In this document: one piece after another, positions 17,895 through 26,363 of the stretch
How the letters are laid out: every line of letters starts with the position of its first letter
Position numbering within the stretch: position 1 is the first letter of the stretch
Assembly (NCBI GenBank): GCA_023212695.1
Contig: JALCCG010000190.1
Location: forward strand, 1 to 41,276
Length of the DNA stretch: 41,276 nucleotides
Direction of reading: 5' to 3'
DNA from: Sporisorium sorghi
Lineage: Eukaryota; Basidiomycota; Ustilaginomycetes; Ustilaginales; Ustilaginaceae
Made by a program: the position numbers and the translations under genes
Notes under the pieces: model-generated
What the model was told of the DNA's origin: nothing
Database searches by the model: none
Seen by the model: only the letters and a program-made list of their open reading frames with translations

Positions 17895-19029
17895 TCACTG
17901 CGACCACTGAACCCGCCAAACACCCCACCAATTGCCCCTCTCCCACCCACCTGCTTCGTGCACCACTTGCACCGCCTCCACGTCCCCTCCAACCGACCGG
18001 CGGTGAACACCAGGCATACTCGCAGCAGCGTCAGCAACGAGCGCCTCGAGCTCGCCCGCGCGAAACATGTGGTAGTACCGGTTGTACACCGGTCGCGAGG
18101 CGTCCTCTGGCTGTTTGACCTCGCCGGGTGACGAGTCGACTGTGAGCGAGGAGAGGCCGGTTTCGATCTCGGTCGTCCCCACAGCTGTCTGCTGAGCTCT
18201 ACCCTTCTTGCCTTTGGCAACGCGTGGAGCCTTGACCTTCTTCTTGGCCTCGGTCAGCACCCATGGGACAAGCACGTCCTGGTCGTCCGTCACGTGTGTT
18301 CCCTGCCCCGTCGCCGCGGCAGTCATCTGCAGACCGCTGTACGATACAAGTCGATCCTTGCTCTTGACGTGGTTCGGATCGTGTATCTCCGGCTTGCTCT
18401 TCAGCAACGCCGGATCGTCGGCTTGAAACTGCCGCTTGCCTTCGTCTTTCTGCTCCAGTGCCCAGACAAAGATCATGAACCGACCGCGACCCGTTCCGCC
18501 ACCAAGACGCGGGTCTGTCGGTGCCGAGCCCGGCTCTTCTCCACAATGCGAGTCGTATTCGACAGGCGCAACGATGCGGATGAGCTCCTGCACGGAAGCC
18601 CTCCGACGCCCCCACGTCGAAAAGTGATGGATCGTGGCGATGCTGATGGCGTAGTCGAACAGCCCGGTACGTAGCGACGAGTGGATGGCGTCTCCCACCG
18701 TGACTTCTTGACGTCTCTCGTCGGCACTGGATTCGATCTTGCTGGAATCGGTACTATCCATCATGCCGAAGTTGGTCCTTGCGAGACCGATGAGGCTCGA
18801 CGAGCGGTCGACGCCGACGGTCAACAGGCTGTCTTGCCGCTTAGTGTCCTGGTCTTGGCTTGACGCATGCGGTAGCGCCAGAGTGGATCGGATGGGGAGA
18901 TACTTGCCGTTGCCGCATCCGAGATCGGCACCCAAGCTGCCTGGAGGGATGGTGCTCAGAAAGGCAGGGATGAGCGGCCAAGGCTTGTAGCGGGTATTGG
19001 AAAAGTGCGGCGCAATCGTCTCGTAGATT
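17895..19029 (-). CDS. TRM9: TRM9-type tRNA wobble-uridine carboxymethyl methyltransferase (second exon of a MED1-TRM9 frame)
   Basis: SAM-dependent methyltransferase which, in the family, works with Trm112 to convert cm5U34 to mcm5U34 in tRNA anticodons. Exon 2 opens with IYETIAPHFSNTRYKPWP, directly matching the Trm9/ALKBH8 start region, then motif I LGADLGCGNGKYL (fusion residues 841-853), GVDRSSSLIGLAR, the FDYAISIATIHHFST motif, FVWALEQ, a long basic/polar insert, VPWVL (about 1062) and the family-specific RYYHMFRAGEL near the end (about 1125). The conserved region begins upstream of the intron: YEQQNVHA is encoded by the last codons of the preceding exon and fits the yeast EYVHKVYNE segment. 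No in-frame ATG exists for a stand-alone TRM9; the nearest Met in that frame is over 100 codons upstream, inside the MED1-like part. Domain identity is very secure; how it is translated is the open question. Confidence 0.93.
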
Positions 19030-19115
19030 CTAGGGAAACAGAAACAAGGAAACAGTCAGTCCATGTTCGGATAATGACAACATTGATGAGGGGGTACAAC
19101 AATCTACGCACTTAC
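19030..19115 (-). other. 86-bp phase-2 intron joining the MED1 and TRM9 reading frames
   Basis: The donor is GTAAGT at 19115-19110, the acceptor CCCTAG ends at 19030, and a CTGAC branch-site match lies in the 3' part before a T/C-rich tract. All are typical of the other introns here. Splicing joins ...NVHA to IYET... in frame. Unspliced, the donor itself supplies the stop: the codons read CAC GCG TAA. A second GT (GTGCGT, four bases downstream) forms a tandem donor. The intron is supported by perfect continuity of Trm9 homology across it. Confidence 0.9.
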
Positions 19116-21541
19116 GCGTGGACGTTCTGCTGCTCGTAGGAAAGCGGGTCGAATGCAGTTGAGGCAACTTCAGCGGGCTTCTTGAGACGCACATCGAGCT
19201 GTTTTTCAGCCCAGCAAACCAGGTCGATGACAACATCCTCGAGCGACTCGAGGTCGACGAGCTTGGCGACGATCGACTGAGCTTCTGATGACGCGCTGTC
19301 CAGACGGGCCTCTTTGCTCGCTGCGCCATCCGGAGAATCCAACTTGGCGACGGCGGAAAGCAGCCAGCCGACCTCGGATGTGCGTTGCGAGGGCGAGATC
19401 GAGGCATCAAAGACGACGGTGGCGCCACTGTCTGCCAGCACGCGGAAAGCGAGTTGCAAGCTAAGACTCTGCTGTGTTTCGTCGACTGCACCCGAGACTG
19501 GCGTTCGGAAGGCGATGGTGACGGCGATCTTGTTGGATGTTTCTTCGGAAGCTGACGCCAAAATGTCGTCCAGGGAAAGATCGTCTTCCTTTGTTTGAGT
19601 GGCATTCTCGCTCGAAGCGATGGCCGAGTGCATGAGTTCAGTCACCTTAAGCTCGTCGCGCAACACTTCGATGGCAGCAAAGAGCCTAGCCAGTATAGAA
19701 GCACCGCCGCCATGCGCATCGCTTTCGTCCATCGCATCTCCGTCGGCTGCGGGCGCGCTCAAAAGCGGGAGCGAGTCGATGACGAGTCCCTGCGACTCGA
19801 TGCTCCTTACACTCTCGACAGACTGTGCCAGCGTGAAAGTACATCGAGTGGGTCGGCGTGCATCCTCGGAAGCAGGCTTGGGACGCCGAGACCAGGACGA
19901 AGCGAGAACGTCTTCGAACCACGTGGCGCCTGTGGGAGCTACGCCCGGGGCCACAGCGCTGTTGTTGTGCGGAGTGCCTTGCTTGAGGTTGCAGATGGAA
20001 GCGAGCTTGGCGGCCGTGGGTCTTGTGACGACGACGGGAGGCGACAGGCGAAGGACAATGTGCAGGGGTACACTCTTGTTGCTGTCCGAGGCAGAGGGAA
20101 CCGAGCCGAGAGATTGTGTTTGTGCTAGACCGGTCGTGGACGCCAACAGATCCTGCGCGGTCTGCGATAGGGGGAAGGAAGGCTTGGCCAGACTGGCTGC
20201 GGATGGGTCCGCGACGGGAAGGTCCAAGGCCTGAACGCTGAGCGACAAGGTATAGTCCTGCTTGGAGGTTGGATCGCGCGCAAAGATGGACTGCAAGAAA
20301 GGTCTTGTCTCGTGCAACTTGTGGATGCCATGCCCGCGATCGAGCAAGGCTGCTTCCGAGGCGGACGAGGATGCTTCCGCATCGGCAATGCGCACGACAG
20401 CGGCGCTGAGCTCTTGCATAGCAGCGAACAAGTCGGTAGCTCGCGACGCTCCCGAGCTGGCTCCACTCGCTCTGGCCTCGAGGTCATCTAGCACAAGTAG
20501 CTCGTTGAGGTTGGAAGTCCAGTTGGATAGAGCTTGAGCGACGACGGTCCTACTTTGCTGGACACTGCTCGACGAATCGTCGCCAAAGAGCTTGTTGGCG
20601 ATCAGTTGAACATCGCGCTCGAGGACGGCGCCAAGACGAGGGTCGCGAGTTTGCTGTGAGTCGGCAGAGTCTGTCGCGTAAGAGAGCTTCAACTTGGTCT
20701 TTGGTCGAAAGCTTTGAGCACCTGCGATATCCTTGACGATGTGCAGCTCGATATCGATGACCAATATCTTGGCTCCCAAAGTGAGCGTATGCGCGAGTAT
20801 GCTACTCGATGTCGAGTCGGATGCGGTCGCTTCTGCTGCGTCTGAAGATGGCTCGGCAAAGGTTTCCAGGCCAAGCGCTTTTGCAGTGCCCTCGAGCGTC
20901 TCGCAGAGGGCTCCTAGCGTGTCAAGCGCCGATTGCCAGCTCGATGATGGCTGAGCAGATGCTCCTCTTCGGAAAACACCGGCTTGGAGCTGCGACGGGA
21001 ACGGTACTGACACTGATGGTGATTGCGCTGGTGCGCTCTTGCTGTCGTTGTCGGCCGATTTGATGGGAGCAATCGAGTGCGCAAGTGTGGCAGTGTGTGT
21101 CGATGTTTCGGTGAGTAATGAAATGTATCGACGCAGCTGATTGGCAGTGTTCGCATCTTCTGCCTGCTGTGCCGAGGTTTCTTGTGATTTCAGAGCAGGA
21201 GTCGTTGCTGCGAATTGCGAGACAGAATGTCGGATCTGAGCGATCAATTGTCGATACTGATCGCGGGACAGCCGTCCATCTACACTCGAAGCTGAGTAGA
21301 GCGACTGAAGTGAAGAGCTGAGTGGATGCAGCTGAGCGGTCGATTCAGACTGCTCACTGAGGCTGTGCCTTGCGTCATGGAGCGGGCCAAACAGCGACGA
21401 ACCGATCTTCGGTGCTTCCGTAGCAGCTGTGGCTGTCGAAGTGGTCGGGAGAGCCGAGTTGGAAGGAACTGCTGCTGCTGCTGCTGCTGCTGCTGCATCG
21501 ACTGAGTCAGACACACCCTCGATTGCGTCTGAGGTGCTCAT
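19112..21541 (-). CDS. MED1: Mediator subunit 1 (MED1)-like protein, exon 1 of a MED1-TRM9 frame
   Basis: 809 residues from the ATG at 21541 if the intron is retained; as exon 1 (21541-19116) it continues into TRM9 for a 1186-residue product. The N-terminus has a poly-Ala tract (16-24, a GCT/CTG-type repeat near 21471-21496) and a Ser-rich region. The Med1-type core (about 200-390) reads ALGLETF, LTLGAKILVIDIELHIVK (253-270), KTKLKLSYATDS and RDPRLGAVLERDVQLI (299-314), then LFAAMQELSAAVVRIADAEA, in the order seen in fungal Med1 proteins. A later LHIVLRLSPPVVVTRPTAAKL segment also fits. Med1 is a middle-module subunit of the RNA polymerase II Mediator complex. The assignment rests on motif recognition, so it is probable rather than proven. 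It shares a 465-bp divergent promoter with the WDR68 gene. Confidence 0.75.
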   Translation of the reverse strand: MSTSDAIEGVSDSVDAAAAAAAAAVPSNSALPTTSTATAATEAPKIGSSLFGPLHDARHSLSEQSESTAQLHPLSSSLQSLYSASSVDGRLSRDQYRQLIAQIRHSVSQFAATTPALKSQETSAQQAEDANTANQLRRYISLLTETSTHTATLAHSIAPIKSADNDSKSAPAQSPSVSVPFPSQLQAGVFRRGASAQPSSSWQSALDTLGALCETLEGTAKALGLETFAEPSSDAAEATASDSTSSSILAHTLTLGAKILVIDIELHIVKDIAGAQSFRPKTKLKLSYATDSADSQQTRDPRLGAVLERDVQLIANKLFGDDSSSSVQQSRTVVAQALSNWTSNLNELLVLDDLEARASGASSGASRATDLFAAMQELSAAVVRIADAEASSSASEAALLDRGHGIHKLHETRPFLQSIFARDPTSKQDYTLSLSVQALDLPVADPSAASLAKPSFPLSQTAQDLLASTTGLAQTQSLGSVPSASDSNKSVPLHIVLRLSPPVVVTRPTAAKLASICNLKQGTPHNNSAVAPGVAPTGATWFEDVLASSWSRRPKPASEDARRPTRCTFTLAQSVESVRSIESQGLVIDSLPLLSAPAADGDAMDESDAHGGGASILARLFAAIEVLRDELKVTELMHSAIASSENATQTKEDDLSLDDILASASEETSNKIAVTIAFRTPVSGAVDETQQSLSLQLAFRVLADSGATVVFDASISPSQRTSEVGWLLSAVAKLDSPDGAASKEARLDSASSEAQSIVAKLVDLESLEDVVIDLVCWAEKQLDVRLKKPAEVASTAFDPLSYEQQNVHA

Positions 21542-22006
21542 CCTTGTCGTGACTGAGAGGGGAAAGAGGAGAGCAAGTGACGAGCAAGAGGATTGAGAAG
21601 CAAATCACAGATCAGAAGCTTCTTCACGCTTGGCAGTTTTTTCTCCCGTGTCCCGAGACTCGGACTGACACGGTCTCGCGTCCGTGCGTCGGCCTCTAAC
21701 TTAATCGCCTGCTCGAGATCAACACTCAGGCACACCATATATCCTTGCTATCGGACATCATCCTCTGCATTCCAACCACGAGTTTCGGACGACGCATACC
21801 ATCAGCTCCTGTCGCTCTGGTCAATCGCTCCAACAATCTACGGAGACTAGGCGTGGCTTTACGGAAAACAGCTACAAAGGCTCGTCGCGCCCCCCCTGGG
21901 AGGATCGCACTGCATCTGATAAGTGACAACCTCGGTGTCCTCACCGTCACGACAGCATTTGCTCCAAAACATCGACAGCATCGATCTTGCCCAAGTCCGC
22001 TCAACA
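21542..22006. promoter_or_regulatory. Divergent promoter region between MED1-TRM9 and WDR68 genes
   Basis: 465 bp between two divergent start codons. An open frame runs through the right part into the WDR68 gene but has only a GTG start at 21923, so it is taken as leader. No specific factor site could be assigned. Confidence 0.55.
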
Positions 22007-23767
22007 ATGCCCCCGACAGCAGAATACAAGGCGCCTTGGCCCGTGTTTGCGCTGGCATGGTCAAATCACCCATCCGCATCCTCCTCCTCCTCATACCATC
22101 CTCGCAATCCATCCGGTTCAGCCAGATATGTTCCATCATCTCCATCACCTCTTGGACGTCAGGACGAGTTCGGCGGGCCTCCACCCTCCACCACACCCGG
22201 TCCACCGGACAGCGCCCGCATCGCTGTCGGATCGTTCGTGGAGCAGTACACCAACCGCATCCAGGTGCTTGGCTTTGGTTCGCGCGATTCGTCCTCGCTC
22301 ACGCTGCTGGCCGACGCCTCTCATCCGTATCCGCCAACGAAACTCGGATTCCAGCCATCGACGCTCTTTGATTCCTCGTCAAGCGAGCGGAGAGATGCGT
22401 CACTCGAAAGGGAAAGGACCTCGGGCGAGCGCGGATACGCTTCTCCCACCACCAAATTGGCAAAGCGCGGCAGCTGGGGTGCCAAGCTGCGACCTTTTCT
22501 ATCCGCTGAAAGCGGCGAGCTGCCAGACCACTATCCAGATCGAGAGCTGCTGGCAAGCACCGCCGACTGTCTGCGCATCTGGGAAATCTACCGGAACGAA
22601 TACTCGGATCCATACCAGTCGAGCTACGTCGGCGGCAACACAGCCGGAGGAGCACAACAAGGCGAGGGTTCGCAACTGCCCTTTTCATTACGAGAGAAGA
22701 GCGTGCTGGCGCACTCCAAAAACACCAAGAGCCCACCGGCGCCTCTCACGTCCTTTTCGTGGAACACACCGTCGCCCAACCTGATCGTAACCTCGAGCAT
22801 CGACACGACGTGTACCATCTGGGATCTGCCGACACGCACCGCCTTGACGCAGCTCATCGCGCACGATCGCGAGGTGTACGACGTCGACTGGTGTCCTGGC
22901 TCTGCCGATGTTTTCGCGAGTGTGGGCGCAGACGGCAGCGTGCGTGTGTTTGATTTGCGCAGCTTGGAGCATTCCACCATCATCTACGAGACGGGAACAG
23001 CGCCTGGCGCGACCGAGTCACGGCCGGGCACGAGCATGTCGACATCCAGCAGAGCCACATCAACACGCAGCATCCCGGCGGCACCGCTGCTGCGCATCGC
23101 ATTCAATCCGTGGGACGCCAACTATCTGGCCACGTTTCATCTGGAGTCGGACTCGGTGCAGATTTTGGACGTGAGAGCGCCCGGTTCGCCCATTCTCGAG
23201 CTGCGAGGGCACTCGGCGGCGGTGAATGCGATAGCTTGGGGACCGCCTTCGATAGGCGCTGGGGTCCTGGGTCCAAGTAAAGGAATGGTGTGCTCTGCTG
23301 CTGACGATGCACAAGTTCTCGTGTATGATCTCGCATCGACGACGCTGCGCACCGCCTCGGCTCAGGGCAGGCGCAGCAGGAACGGCCACGCTCCATCACC
23401 GGCACCGCTGGGGTATTCGCACTCGGCGTCGTCGTTCGGCGGCACAGCCAGCCCTGCGCCTACAGCAAGTATCGCTGGCAGCATCGGCATTGGCGCCGAG
23501 ATCCCCTTCCTCGCTTACACGACGCCGAATCAGGACATGGTGAACAACGTCTCGTGGCTGCGTGCCGGCGGTGGTGGGCTTCCACCGGGTGTCGGTGGCT
23601 TTGGAGGGGGTGGGGGGAGCAGCTCGAGTAAGAGCGTGGTGCAGGAATGGAACGAGTTTACCGCGGGCAGTGCGGGCGGAGGCAATGCGTCGTCAGGGTT
23701 TGCACCGCACGATTCGGACTGGATCGCTCTGGCTGCGGGGAACTCGGTGCGTGTGCTCAAGGTGTAG
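22007..23767 (+). CDS. DCAF7/WDR68 (Han11)-type WD40 scaffold protein
   Basis: 586 residues. The family (DCAF7/WDR68, plant TTG1/AN11) is a beta-propeller adaptor for DYRK-type kinases and cullin-4 ligases. Matching landmarks in order: [12 protein letters not shown] (7-18), [20 protein letters not shown] (71-90), [24 protein letters not shown], then the nearly invariant block from APLTSFSW (about 244) through [42 protein letters not shown] and LEHSTIIYE (about 328), [16 protein letters not shown], and a C-terminal INNVSW-like segment and [16 protein letters not shown]. It is longer than the ~340-residue animal protein because low-complexity Ser/Gly/Pro inserts separate blades. The ATG at 22007 starts right before the conserved region. 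Intronless. Family assignment is firm; partners in this organism are inferred. Confidence 0.94.
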   Translation: MPPTAEYKAPWPVFALAWSNHPSASSSSSYHPRNPSGSARYVPSSPSPLGRQDEFGGPPPSTTPGPPDSARIAVGSFVEQYTNRIQVLGFGSRDSSSLTLLADASHPYPPTKLGFQPSTLFDSSSSERRDASLERERTSGERGYASPTTKLAKRGSWGAKLRPFLSAESGELPDHYPDRELLASTADCLRIWEIYRNEYSDPYQSSYVGGNTAGGAQQGEGSQLPFSLREKSVLAHSKNTKSPPAPLTSFSWNTPSPNLIVTSSIDTTCTIWDLPTRTALTQLIAHDREVYDVDWCPGSADVFASVGADGSVRVFDLRSLEHSTIIYETGTAPGATESRPGTSMSTSSRATSTRSIPAAPLLRIAFNPWDANYLATFHLESDSVQILDVRAPGSPILELRGHSAAVNAIAWGPPSIGAGVLGPSKGMVCSAADDAQVLVYDLASTTLRTASAQGRRSRNGHAPSPAPLGYSHSASSFGGTASPAPTASIAGSIGIGAEIPFLAYTTPNQDMVNNVSWLRAGGGGLPPGVGGFGGGGGSSSSKSVVQEWNEFTAGSAGGGNASSGFAPHDSDWIALAAGNSVRVLKV

Positions 23768-24192
23768 AGGCGGAGCTGCATGCAGAGCGACGTGTGTGGG
23801 ATCTCAATGGATATGCCTTGATACCCGGACTGCTTTGCACGCTGAAGACTGTGGCATCGTTCGAGGTGTTTGCTATCATTGCTGTGTAGTGTAAACTTGA
23901 GCGGCGGCGGTGGGTCGAGATCGGGGTTAGGATCAGATCGGGACGTTGATCCCGAAATGAAATCTGAAATGAAATTTCCAAAGGCTTGATGCGCAGGAAG
24001 AATTTCGAGCGCGATGTCCTGAGATGGGGCAGCAGAAGAGCAGCAAGCAGCTTCAGAGAGCAACTCGATGTTTGTCGTCCGTGCTTTGTCGGGAGCGATC
24101 CGAAGCTCGTCAGTGAGTTTTCTCACGCTTCTGCTTCTCACCACATCACACACACGCATCGCTTCTCATCAAACTCTCGAGCAGCAGCAACG
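23768..24192. promoter_or_regulatory. Intergenic region upstream of the nucleoporin gene
   Basis: 425 bp between the WDR68 stop and the nucleoporin start, both on the + strand. It should contain the WDR68 3' UTR and the nucleoporin promoter. An in-frame ATG at 23989 could extend the nucleoporin by 68 residues, but the extension lacks the family's N-terminal pattern. Nothing else is recognised. Confidence 0.5.
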
Positions 24193-26247
24193 ATGAAGCG
24201 ACAAGCAGACAAACAGATCCGAAGGGAGGATGGCGGCGATGCATCCGACGACGACTCGCCCTCGCAAATTGGCTCGATGCCTGCTACTCCTACTGCGGGA
24301 AGAGTCATCCGTGGGCTGCCCAAGCGACGAGGTGCTCCGGGCACCCCCGGCGCTGCGCCAGCGTCTGCAGGAGCAGCACCTAGTTCGATCACGTTTGGTG
24401 CTGCCGCGTCGTCGCCGTTTAGCGCACCGGCGGGAGGATCCAACCCTTTTGCTAGTCTAGGTGGCACCAGTGGCGGGTTTGGAAGTGCTTCCTCCCCGGC
24501 TGCTCCCGCTGCGTCTACCTCGACACCGACGTTTAGCTTTGGTGGAGGTGCATCGAGTGCGACGCCGAGCTCGAGCGCGCAACCACCAGCAAAGGCGAAC
24601 CCCTTCGGCGGGTTTACTGGCTTTGGTGCTGCCAAGCCCGCTGCTGCTCCTGCAGCCAGCACTTCTACGGCTACTTCGACCCCGTCCTTCTCTTTTGGAG
24701 CGTCTGCAGCTTCGTCCGCGCCATCTACGTCGAATGCAGCTACGGCACCGTCCAAGACATCGAACATCGTCTCTGGCATCCTGGGCGGCATGTCCTCTGC
24801 ACCTGCCACTTCGACCTCGGCCAACGGTACATCCTCTTCTGCAGAGAAAGACAAACTGCGCTCACTTCGGGGTCTCAACGTCTCGCTGCAGACGACCCTG
24901 TCGCAAAAGATCAAGGAGCAGCTCGACGCGGATCCTTTCGCCGACCTCACGCCGCTCATCGAGTCGTTCCGCGAGCAGTACCGTAAGCACCGCGACAGTG
25001 TCGACGGCAAGAGCTCTTCCTCATCCACACCGGCGAGCTCTGCTACAACGGGCAGCTTGAACAGCAACGCAGCGCCGTTCAAGCCGGCTACCCCCAACGG
25101 TGCATCGTCCGCTTCGACAAGCGCACCACCGCAGCAGTCGGCGTCGTTGCCGAGCTTCAGCTTTGGCAAGCCTGCAGCAAGCACGGCGTCGAGTAGTACG
25201 CCAGGTGTAGGTGCGGCCAGTGCGCCAACGTTCTCGTTCGGGTCGAGCTCCAATGCCACGAAGCCGGCTGGTTCAGGGTTCACCTTCTCGTCTCTTCCCT
25301 CGACGGCGTCTGCAACGACGGCAAACACGACCACGGCGACGGCGACACCTGCCCCTGCTGCTGCCAAGTCGTCTTTCACGTTTGGATCTTCGGCCAAGTC
25401 GGATGACGAGCCAGACGTGCAGGAGGTCGAGGATGACGACGAAGGTGGAGACGACGATGACGAGGGAGAGGAGGATGACGAGGACCAAGATGACGGCGAG
25501 GACGACGAGGACGACGAGGAAGATGAAGATGATGACGAAGAAGATGACGAGGACGAAGAGGAAGACGACGAGGAAGACGACGAGATCGACCCTGACGACA
25601 ACGCCTCCTCCTCCTCCTCCTCAGTAGTAGTCACCGGCACGAAACCCGCATCTTCCGCCGTACAACCACCCTCGTTCAGCCTTCCCACAGGCGGCTTCTC
25701 ATTCGGCGGCAAACCTGTCACCACCGCCTCCTCGGCGGAAGACGCGAAAAAGGCACAGGCGACGCAGAGCATGGCCGGCGCGCCGAAGCTGGACCTCCCG
25801 CAGACCGGGTTCTCGTTTGGCGGCAAGCCGGTCAGCTTTGGCGCTGCTGCTGCTAAACCTGCGCCTGCTGCAAGCGCCTCAGCTGGTGGCGATGCGTCAA
25901 GTGGCACAACGAAGCCCGCAACACCCGCGTTTTCGTTCGGTACAACCAGCACAAGCACCCCGGCGTTCGGCGGCTTCGGCTCCTCATCCCCGGCATCCGG
26001 GGGCGCGACAGCGTTCACGTTCGGCTCGTCCAAACCTGCCACTCCCGCCTTCGGCTCCACCGGCGCTTCGGGTAATGCGGCTCCGACGTTCTCCTTCGGA
26101 ACCTCTACCAGTAGCGGTACCAGCAGCGGTGGCGCGAGCAACTTTGCCAACTTCTCAGCGAGCAACGCGTCCAAGCCAGGCGCATTCACGTTCGGCTCCC
26201 AGCCCATCAAGTTTGGCGACTCTGACAAGAAGGACGATGCCAAGTAG
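24193..26247 (+). CDS. Nup2/Nup50-like FG nucleoporin without a Ran-binding domain
   Basis: 684 residues. Nup2/Nup50-type proteins sit on the nuclear side of the pore and help recycle importin-alpha. The start MKRQADKQIRRED matches the family's basic importin-alpha-binding N-terminus, which decides the start at 24193. FxFG-type repeats (FSFGG, FTFGS, FSFGK and others) run through the protein in Ser/Ala/Pro/Thr-rich linkers. A helical segment (about 222-268: LRSLRGLNVSLQTTLSQKIKEQ, then DPFADLTPLIESFREQYRKH) matches the Nup50/Nup2 central motif. A strongly acidic Asp/Glu tract covers about 404-468. The protein ends in FG repeats and KKDDAK; the C-terminal Ran-binding domain usual in the family is missing, and only 116 bp separate it from the convergent DNA2 gene, so no hidden exon fits there. 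Confidence 0.85.
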   Translation: MKRQADKQIRREDGGDASDDDSPSQIGSMPATPTAGRVIRGLPKRRGAPGTPGAAPASAGAAPSSITFGAAASSPFSAPAGGSNPFASLGGTSGGFGSASSPAAPAASTSTPTFSFGGGASSATPSSSAQPPAKANPFGGFTGFGAAKPAAAPAASTSTATSTPSFSFGASAASSAPSTSNAATAPSKTSNIVSGILGGMSSAPATSTSANGTSSSAEKDKLRSLRGLNVSLQTTLSQKIKEQLDADPFADLTPLIESFREQYRKHRDSVDGKSSSSSTPASSATTGSLNSNAAPFKPATPNGASSASTSAPPQQSASLPSFSFGKPAASTASSSTPGVGAASAPTFSFGSSSNATKPAGSGFTFSSLPSTASATTANTTTATATPAPAAAKSSFTFGSSAKSDDEPDVQEVEDDDEGGDDDDEGEEDDEDQDDGEDDEDDEEDEDDDEEDDEDEEEDDEEDDEIDPDDNASSSSSSVVVTGTKPASSAVQPPSFSLPTGGFSFGGKPVTTASSAEDAKKAQATQSMAGAPKLDLPQTGFSFGGKPVSFGAAAAKPAPAASASAGGDASSGTTKPATPAFSFGTTSTSTPAFGGFGSSSPASGGATAFTFGSSKPATPAFGSTGASGNAAPTFSFGTSTSSGTSSGGASNFANFSASNASKPGAFTFGSQPIKFGDSDKKDDAK

Positions 26248-26363
26248 CCCTTTTGAACACAGGCTTGTTTAATCAGAGATTGGTCCAGCGCATAAAGGCT
26301 TGAGAAGTGGCGTGAAAGTTTCAACACTGCGCGGATGGCGCTGATAAAGATGTGAGCGCGGTT

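Noticed and set aside
24138..26327. 729-codon minus-strand open frame opposite the nucleoporin
   Set aside because: Antisense shadow of repeat-rich coding sequence; the poly-Ser run is simply the acidic tract read backwards.
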